In this document: positions 58,757-64,000 of the stretch, in pieces | Layout of the letters: every line of letters starts with the position of its first letter | Position numbering within the stretch: the first letter of the stretch is position 1 | DNA from: Lentisphaerota bacterium | GTDB lineage: Bacteria; Verrucomicrobiota; Lentisphaeria; Victivallales; Victivallaceae | Assembly: GCA_015061695.1 (NCBI GenBank) | Contig: SUWA01000002.1 | Location: forward strand, 1-64,000 | Direction of reading: 5' to 3' | Length of the DNA: 64,000 bases | Notes under the pieces: model-generated | Database searches by the model: none | Seen by the model: only the letters and a program-made list of their open reading frames with translations | What the model was told of the DNA's origin: nothing | Translations under genes and position numbers: made by a program

Positions 58757-60025
58757 TTATTTGTTTATCAACTTCTTTATTTCAGACTCAAGCTCACCCA
58801 ACGCAACTTCTTTCTGCTCGCCACCGGCCAGATCCCGCAACACAGCGACCTGCCGGGAGAGTTCATCATCGCCTACGATCACTGCACACGCAGCATTGAC
58901 CCGGTTGGCGGCCCGCATTTGTGCTTTGAGCGATTTGCCGGCCAATTCAGACGCAGCGGCAATACCTTGCTTGCGCAAAGATGCTGTAAATTTAAACTTG
59001 AACTCTTCGGCCGCTTCGCCCAACGCTGCTACAAATACACACGGAGGCGCTTGAATACCGCCATCCGCCGGCAAATTCAATGCTTCGCGCACCATCAGCA
59101 AGCGTTCCATCCCGGCGGCAAATCCAACCCCGATCACCGGCTTGCTTTCGCCGGGCAGAGTCAATTCGTAGCGGCCGCCGCCGGCAATGGCGTTCTGCGC
59201 GCCCAAGCCGGGGTGAGTGATCTCAAAGACAGTATGCACATAGTAATCCAGACCGCGTACCAGGAAGGGGTCGATTTCGTACTTGATTCCCAGCCAGTCC
59301 AGGTACTGACAGACTTTCTGGAAATAAGCGCGGGATTCTTCGCTGAACATCCCCGCGTAATCCGGCACATCGGCAATGATATTGCGGCAGGATTCAACCT
59401 TGCAGTCCAAAATGCGCCACACATTGCCCTGCAAACGCTTACGGCAATCTTCGCACAGAAGATCGATATGTTTGCTGAAGTACGCTTTCAACGCTTCTGC
59501 CGCTGCCGGACGGTCAGCAGCCACGCCGCGGGTGTTGAGTTTAAGCGTAGCGCCGGTGATCCCCAATTCTTCCAGGAATCCCAACAGCATGGCAATGGTT
59601 TCAGCATCCAGTTCAGGCGCAACCCGCCCTACATTTTCCACGCCTACCTGATGAAACTGACGACGGCGCCCGGCGGCCGGACGTTCACCGCGGAACATGG
59701 GCCCAATATAAAAAACGCGCTGTTCCACGCCATTGAGTACATCCGTATTGAGCAACGCCCGCATTGCTCCGGCCGTACCTTCCGGGCGCAGTGTGCAGCT
59801 GCGGCCGCCCCGGTCATCAAAAGTGTACATTTCTTTTTGAACGACTTCGGTTTCGTCCCCCAGACCGCGCTGAAAAACTTCAGTCGCTTCAAAGATCGGG
59901 GTGCGCAACTCGCCGTAATTGTAGCGTTCAAAAACGCTGCGCGCTGTATTTTCCAAAAAGCGCCATGCGCCGATTTCGGCCGGAAAAATATCCGAAGTTC
60001 CGGGCAACGGTGCGGATTTAGCCAT
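58757..60025 (-). CDS. hisS: Histidyl-tRNA synthetase
   Basis: 422 residues, class II. Motif 2 (TLRPEGTAGAMRAL and FYIGPMFRGERPAAGRRRQFHQVGVE), histidine-binding LVRGLDYYVHTVFEI and NAIAGGGRYELT, and C-terminal anticodon domain. AAAGGT precedes ATG 60025. First gene of the hisS-adk-map-infA unit; HU lies upstream. Confidence 0.96.
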   Translation of the reverse strand: MAKSAPLPGTSDIFPAEIGAWRFLENTARSVFERYNYGELRTPIFEATEVFQRGLGDETEVVQKEMYTFDDRGGRSCTLRPEGTAGAMRALLNTDVLNGVEQRVFYIGPMFRGERPAAGRRRQFHQVGVENVGRVAPELDAETIAMLLGFLEELGITGATLKLNTRGVAADRPAAAEALKAYFSKHIDLLCEDCRKRLQGNVWRILDCKVESCRNIIADVPDYAGMFSEESRAYFQKVCQYLDWLGIKYEIDPFLVRGLDYYVHTVFEITHPGLGAQNAIAGGGRYELTLPGESKPVIGVGFAAGMERLLMVREALNLPADGGIQAPPCVFVAALGEAAEEFKFKFTASLRKQGIAAASELAGKSLKAQMRAANRVNAACAVIVGDDELSRQVAVLRDLAGGEQKEVALGELESEIKKLINK

Positions 60026-60222
60026 GGTATTACCTTTGTTTTATCAAATGAAAATGCGCCGGATCGCTTCAGCCTTGCCGGCTGCGGATCTGGCGCTTAT
60101 ATTGCTGGCGGCAGTGATTTTCAGACAGAAAATGCCCCGTTGAACCAGCTGAAAGCTGTTTGAACACTGCATTTTCTCACTCATAGCTGCCGCCGGTGAT
60201 AAACTTATGCAAAGTTTTCTGC

Positions 60223-60522
60223 TCAATTAAATTTGGCAGGATCGAGCTTTTCGACCGCATCTTTAAGCTCTTTGCCGGCGCGGAATTTGACCACGGCGCG
60301 TTCCGGGATCACTACTTCGTTTTCCGGCTGATTGGGGTTGCGTCCCTTGCGGCTCTTGCGAACTTTGATTTCAAAAACACCAAAGTTGCGCAATTCGATG
60401 GTGCGACCGGCAACGAGTTCAGCTGCGATGTAATCAAGAGTCTTCTGAACGACCTGGGCAACATCATTCTGGATAAGGTCGGTTTCTTTGGCGATCTTGA
60501 CGACTAAATCACGCTTGGTCAT
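60223..60522 (-). CDS. DNA-binding protein HU/IHF family
   Basis: 99 residues, basic, dimeric. N-terminal TKRDLVVKIAKETD, the IELRNFGVFEIKVRKSRKGRNPNQ arm with the Pro that kinks DNA, and PERAVVKFRAGKELKDAV. AAGGAG is six bases before ATG 60522. It bends and compacts DNA. The long 5' region to 60791 holds several palindromes that could control it or the divergent RNase gene. Confidence 0.92.
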   Translation of the reverse strand: MTKRDLVVKIAKETDLIQNDVAQVVQKTLDYIAAELVAGRTIELRNFGVFEIKVRKSRKGRNPNQPENEVVIPERAVVKFRAGKELKDAVEKLDPAKFN

Positions 60523-60655
60523 TTTTTTCTCCTTGTTTTATTTTATTTTTATGCGTAAAAAAGATTTTTATTGATCTAAAAGTCAAAACTCTATTAATGT
60601 ATCACTACTTCCGGCTTCCGTCAAGTCCAAATCTGTTTTTTTTGCATTTTTCTTA

Positions 60656-60742
60656 CTTGAAAGCGCTTCAAACTGTACCAATTTGAAATATTGAAAGGTT
60701 TTGTGATTGTTTTTTCTGTTCCGACTGCTTGAAAGTTTCAAG
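60656..60742. promoter_or_regulatory. Cluster of TTGAAA half-sites and palindromes between HU and RNB genes
   Basis: TTGAAAGCGCTTCAA (60657-60671, one change from a LacI-family cre-like site) and CTTGAAAGTTTCAAG (60728-60742, perfect 7-1-7 palindrome), with another TTGAAA near 60692. Confidence 0.45.
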
Positions 60743-60770
60743 TTGTGTATTAAATTATAATCAATATAAA
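60743..60770 (+). promoter_or_regulatory. Possible promoter of the RNB gene
   Basis: TTGTGT (60743-60748), 16-bp spacer, TATAAA (60765-60770). Confidence 0.4.
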
Positions 60771-60791
60771 AAAATCAAATAAGGTAATAAT

Positions 60792-62684
60792 ATGCTTATA
60801 AAAGCCAATTCACTGGTTCTGTACAAAAATAAAGCGGCACTCGTTGTGGAAGTTTCCGGCGACAAATACCAAATTCGCACTGCTTCCGGAGATCGAAAAT
60901 CCGTACGCCTCAAAGATATTGAATTTCTGCACGCCGGCCCCTGCAGCAGCATACCGCAAATGCTGGAAATCCCCCCGCTGGAATTGCAGCAGGAAACCGC
61001 CGAACTGATCACCGGCGATACAATAGCCTTTTCGGAATTTCTTGATCTGCTGTTCGGCAACACCTCGCCGGCAGCAGCATTGAGCGGCATGGAAATACTC
61101 GCAGAAAACTGCTGTTTCAGCGGATCGCCCGGCGCCGGAGTAAAAGCCAATTCCATTGAGCATATTCAGGCAGTATTGGATAAAGAACAACAGAAAAACG
61201 CGGCCCGGCAAGCCCGAATTGAACTGCTCGAACGCATCCGCAGCGGCAATGTTTCCGCCGACGACCGCATTGCCTTGCGTGAAATCGAAAATGTAGCCTA
61301 TGGCGAAAGCGCTTCCAGTAAGCTCATGCAGGAATTGGATATGGAGGCGTTGCCGGAAAAAGCGCAAAACCTGCTGCTGAAAATCGGGGTCTGGAATTAT
61401 TTTGACAATAATCCGTGGCCGCGCCGGTTTGAAGTGGAAACCCTTCCGGACTATCCGGAGCTGCCATCCACTCTGCCCGACGAAGAACGTCTTGATTTGA
61501 CCGGTCTGCCGGCGTATGCTATTGACGACATCGGCAGCGATGACCCGGATGATGCCATAAGTTTTGACCTGCAAAACGATCTTCTGTGGGTGCATGTAGC
61601 CGATCCGGCGGCACTGGTTCAGGCGGATTCCGAACTGGAAAACTTTGCCCGGCAATGCGGCTCTACATTATATCTGCCGGAAAAGATCGTCCCCATGCTG
61701 CCGGAACAGGCCGTATCGATGTTCGGTTTGGGGCTGCAGGAAACCTCGCCGGCGTTGAGTTTTGCTGTAAAAATAGATCAAACCGGCCGGTGCGAATTGC
61801 AGAAACTTACGCTTTCCACCGTCAAAGTAACCCGCATGAACTACCAGCAGGCCGAAGAACTTATGCAAACGCCGGATTTTATTCCTTGCGTGGAAACCTT
61901 GCAACGCTTCAAAAATATGCGTGCAGCTGAAAATGCTGTAATGATCAAACTCCCGGAAGTCAAGGTAAAAGTCGATATTCCCCGGCGCTCGGTCGCCATA
62001 ACTTTGCTGGAACAATCTCCGGCCCGCGAACTGGTGGCAAATGCCATGCTGGCCGCCGGCAGTGCCGTGGCCCGTTTTGCTGCCGAACACGATATTGTCA
62101 TGCCCTTTGCCATTCAGGAAGAGCCGGAAATCACCGAACGGCCCGATACACTCCCGGGCATGTATGCTTTGCGCAAAAGCTGCCGTCAAAGCACGCTTTC
62201 CACCCTCCCCGGCCGACATGCCGGATTAGGATTGGAGCCTTACTGCCGCGTAACCAGTCCGCTGCGCCGTTACGAAGACCTGCTGGGGCATATCCAATTA
62301 CGCAAATATCTGAAAGGAGAAGCACTTCTGTCGATTTCCGAAATGGATGAACGTTTGAGTGTATCCGAACCGGCCGCTGTACTGCGCAGCAAACTTGAGC
62401 GTCAATGCCGGGAATACTGGACTTTGGTCATGCTGCACGAACAACCGGAAGCATGGAAAGGCGAAGCTATTTATATAGCCAAACCCGATGAACGCAGTGT
62501 CTGGCTGTTGCCGGATCTGGCCTATGAATTCAAAAACCGCTACAACGCCCGGCTGCCGCTGGGCGAATCCATGCTTGCAGAGTGTATTGCCAGCGATCCG
62601 GCGTTTTTAACTGCCCAATTCCGCCTTTCAACCGGAACGATCCATGCTGAAGACGCGGCCGATTCACCGGAGAGCCTTGGGTAA
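60792..62684 (+). CDS. RNB-domain ribonuclease (RNase II/R-like)
   Basis: 630 residues. The RNB core has AIDDIGSDDPDDAIS with the four Asp that bind Mg ions, and RVTSPLRRYEDLLGHIQLR near the C-terminal end. The N-terminal region (about 1-220) is longer than a plain OB-fold pair and rich in helices, of unclear type; no S1 domain of the R type is obvious at the C-terminus, so the name RNase R is not given. 3'-to-5' RNA degradation. It overlaps the convergent DA1-like gene by 21 bp. Confidence 0.85.
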   Translation: MLIKANSLVLYKNKAALVVEVSGDKYQIRTASGDRKSVRLKDIEFLHAGPCSSIPQMLEIPPLELQQETAELITGDTIAFSEFLDLLFGNTSPAAALSGMEILAENCCFSGSPGAGVKANSIEHIQAVLDKEQQKNAARQARIELLERIRSGNVSADDRIALREIENVAYGESASSKLMQELDMEALPEKAQNLLLKIGVWNYFDNNPWPRRFEVETLPDYPELPSTLPDEERLDLTGLPAYAIDDIGSDDPDDAISFDLQNDLLWVHVADPAALVQADSELENFARQCGSTLYLPEKIVPMLPEQAVSMFGLGLQETSPALSFAVKIDQTGRCELQKLTLSTVKVTRMNYQQAEELMQTPDFIPCVETLQRFKNMRAAENAVMIKLPEVKVKVDIPRRSVAITLLEQSPARELVANAMLAAGSAVARFAAEHDIVMPFAIQEEPEITERPDTLPGMYALRKSCRQSTLSTLPGRHAGLGLEPYCRVTSPLRRYEDLLGHIQLRKYLKGEALLSISEMDERLSVSEPAAVLRSKLERQCREYWTLVMLHEQPEAWKGEAIYIAKPDERSVWLLPDLAYEFKNRYNARLPLGESMLAECIASDPAFLTAQFRLSTGTIHAEDAADSPESLG

Positions 62685-63707
62685 GTTTTTGCGGTTGATC
62701 GCATCCAGCCGCCGGAAAACCTCTTTCCAGCCGCCGGCTTTGTGCCACGAGCGCAAAAGCCGGTAGCCATCGCCATAAACTTTATCTTTGGATTTTTCTT
62801 TGCGATAGTTCCACTTGCCGTTGCCGGTAGCGGAATTGTATTCTGCGGCGACCAGTTCAGCAAACCCTTCCTGAATTTTCAGGTCTTTGATGTAATACCA
62901 GCGGTGTTTCATATAATCGTGCGCCAACTCATGCGCCAGCACTTCGGCCATCAAAGACCGCGGAAGATGATCCAGTACCACGATCTTGCAAAACTCATCG
63001 GTATGCTTTACTGAAGCCTGGGGTTGGCCGGATTTTCCGGTGCGCTTTTTCGGAACGCTGATCACTTCGCGCCCCCGGTAGATAAAAACGCCCAATTCCT
63101 GATGTTCAATAAATTTATGATCCCGGTCAACTCCGTACGAGCGCATCATAAGTTCAATATGATGGTCAAACTTGAAATTGAACTTCCGGATCAAAGTATT
63201 TTTGACCCGGTTGAACAACCATTGCAATTCTTTGTGATTATCCACAATATCAACGTTGCACGGCTTGCAGATATACCCGGTATTCGGCAACCGGGTAAGT
63301 TGTTTAAGCGGGCGCTGACAAACCAGACAAACCGGGCGTTTTCCGCACTCCATGCAGTATTTGTACACGCCATAAGGCGTAGGCAGCGCCATACCTTGCG
63401 CAACGAACTTACCGCAAGTCATGCACTGGAGTTTAAGTTTTTTATCCAGACACAACTGCGAACAGAAAATCCCTTTATTGGTCTTTATATAACCTCCGCG
63501 GATAGCCTTGCCGCAGTTCCGGCATTTGGGCAAAACAGAATCAAAACACTCATGCGAACAATAATTCTTTTTGCCGCTTTTGATAAACTTCCCCTTGATG
63601 AGCCTACGGCAATTATCGCAAGCAAGCTCATCTCCGGCTGCAGCCAAGTACGGCAATAACAAGCCCCAACAACCGGCCAGCAATATCAGTACCAAGCGGT
63701 ATTTCAC
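62664..63707 (-). CDS. Secreted LIM-like zinc-finger / DA1-type metallopeptidase
   Basis: 347 residues. A signal segment (KYRLVLILLAGCWGLLL) is followed by several Cys-rich zinc modules (CDNCRRLI...CSHECF, CRNCGKAI...CSQLC, CMTCGKF, CMECGKRPVC, CLVCQ...CKPC), like LIM domains. The C-terminal domain has HELAHDYMKHR (H259, E260, H263) and QEGFAELVA with E280, the HExxH plus Glu set of the DA1-like gluzincins. In plants DA1 is a ubiquitin-activated peptidase; a bacterial secreted form must act differently, perhaps in wall or protein processing. Start is GTG 63707 with AAGGAGAGG. A lipobox-like LAGC (residues 10-13) could also mean a lipoprotein. Confidence 0.75.
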   Translation of the reverse strand: MKYRLVLILLAGCWGLLLPYLAAAGDELACDNCRRLIKGKFIKSGKKNYCSHECFDSVLPKCRNCGKAIRGGYIKTNKGIFCSQLCLDKKLKLQCMTCGKFVAQGMALPTPYGVYKYCMECGKRPVCLVCQRPLKQLTRLPNTGYICKPCNVDIVDNHKELQWLFNRVKNTLIRKFNFKFDHHIELMMRSYGVDRDHKFIEHQELGVFIYRGREVISVPKKRTGKSGQPQASVKHTDEFCKIVVLDHLPRSLMAEVLAHELAHDYMKHRWYYIKDLKIQEGFAELVAAEYNSATGNGKWNYRKEKSKDKVYGDGYRLLRSWHKAGGWKEVFRRLDAINRKNLPKALR

Positions 63708-63719
63708 AGTCCTCTCCTT

Positions 63720-64000
63720 TCATCCGGAGTGTTTTTTGCGCACTACGGTCTGCCCATCCTCCGGCAGACTGTTGGTCATGCGCCACACCAACAGCCAGCC
63801 TATCGCGCCTGCCACCAGATCGGCCGCCAGACGGGCAACAAACAAACCGTTCAAACTTTTCAGCCAGAGCGCCAACAGCGAAAACGGTATCAGCAAGCCT
63901 AAAATGCGCAATGCCGACAGCCACGCACTGCCGTGCGGATAGTTGCATCCGGTAAAGAAAAATCCGCTGTAACGATGTATTTCGATCAAACCGAATCCCC
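63720..64000 (-). CDS. C-terminal part of a MATE-like membrane transporter, cut by window edge
   Basis: The frame is open to the end of the window, so only the last 93 residues are seen. Two or three membrane helices (about ALRILGLLIPFSLLALWL, FVARLAADLVAGAIGWLLVW) with a preceding FTGCNYPHGSAWLSALR loop resemble the end of MATE-family exporters, where an R then a P-containing helix is usual. A DA1-like gene follows after 12 bp. Function is tentative; other 12-span transporters could look alike. Confidence 0.45.
   Translation of the reverse strand, partial: GFGLIEIHRYSGFFFTGCNYPHGSAWLSALRILGLLIPFSLLALWLKSLNGLFVARLAADLVAGAIGWLLVWRMTNSLPEDGQTVVRKKHSG

Noticed and set aside
60044-60226. Possible 46-60 residue minus-strand gene between HU and hisS
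   Set aside because: No ribosome site for either Met, no family pattern, and no conserved features visible; left out but not excluded.
1-64000. tRNA, rRNA, CRISPR arrays, insertion sequences
   Set aside because: No cloverleaf-like sequence, repeat-spacer array, transposase or long inverted terminal repeat was seen in reading the window; a covariance-model search would be needed to rule out small RNA genes.

Overview
The window reads as a stretch of chromosome from a Gram-negative, carbohydrate-degrading anaerobe of the Planctomycetes-Verrucomicrobia-Chlamydiae group, most likely a Lentisphaerota (Victivallales-type) bacterium. The clues are a prepilin-type protein with the [19 protein letters not shown] leader typical of that group, a kinase fused to a formylglycine-enzyme/sulfatase-modifying domain, intracellular glycoside hydrolases (GH29 and GH42-like), hybrid-cluster protein, acetate fermentation genes (ackA-pta), and outer-membrane lipoprotein genes including LpoB. 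This taxonomic assignment is inference; no rRNA or tRNA gene and no CRISPR array was seen. Gene density is high, intergenic gaps are short, and many genes have clear Shine-Dalgarno sites and stem-loop terminators.

Layout. 1-10 kb: sugar and DNA metabolism (GH42-like enzyme cut by the window edge, small transporter, hcp behind a damaged TetR gene, alpha/beta hydrolase, GH29 fucosidase, dnaG, nagB, a DUF721/DciA-like gene). 10-17.7 kb: tyrA, a FAD oxidoreductase, a radical SAM-MnmC fusion, and a pseudopilin gene directly followed by a copper-type P-ATPase. 17.7-20 kb: an isolated three-gene phage morphogenesis operon (scaffold, SU10-type major capsid protein, head-tail connector) with no portal, terminase, tail or integrase gene beside it. 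20-23 kb: leuC, leuD and a TrpC-like gene that has lost key residues. 23.3-33.9 kb: one tightly packed minus-strand run, parE-parC-M20 peptidase-histidine kinase-TIM barrel-NtrC regulator-BaiN-like flavoprotein. 34-41 kb: phosphoesterase, tyrS, kinase-FGE fusion, clpB. 41-49 kb: zinc-ribbon protein, Lrp regulator with aminotransferase, Fic protein with Sel1-repeat protein, a second nagB-like gene, a SpoIIE phosphatase, and a tandem NDK-like protein. 49-54.6 kb: a six-gene envelope operon (two CsgG/LpoB-like secreted proteins, a COG3014 lipoprotein, YcfL, LpoB, another lipoprotein). 54.7-60.5 kb: pta-ackA, then hisS-adk-map-infA, and HU. 60.8-64 kb: an RNase II/R-like enzyme, a secreted LIM/DA1-like metallopeptidase, and the end of a MATE-like transporter.

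How the parts fit: nagB, the second nagB-like gene, the fucosidase and the GH42-like enzyme suit growth on host or algal glycans; ackA-pta turns acetyl-CoA into acetate with ATP gain; the kinase/FGE protein, NtrB/NtrC pair and SpoIIE phosphatase are signalling proteins; the LpoB operon suggests control of peptidoglycan synthesis from the outer membrane. The strongest candidates for something new are the solitary capsid operon with its 14-bp intercistronic hairpin, the secreted DA1-like peptidase, the TrpC-like pseudo-enzyme under a palindromic operator, the radical SAM-MnmC fusion and the tandem NDK protein.
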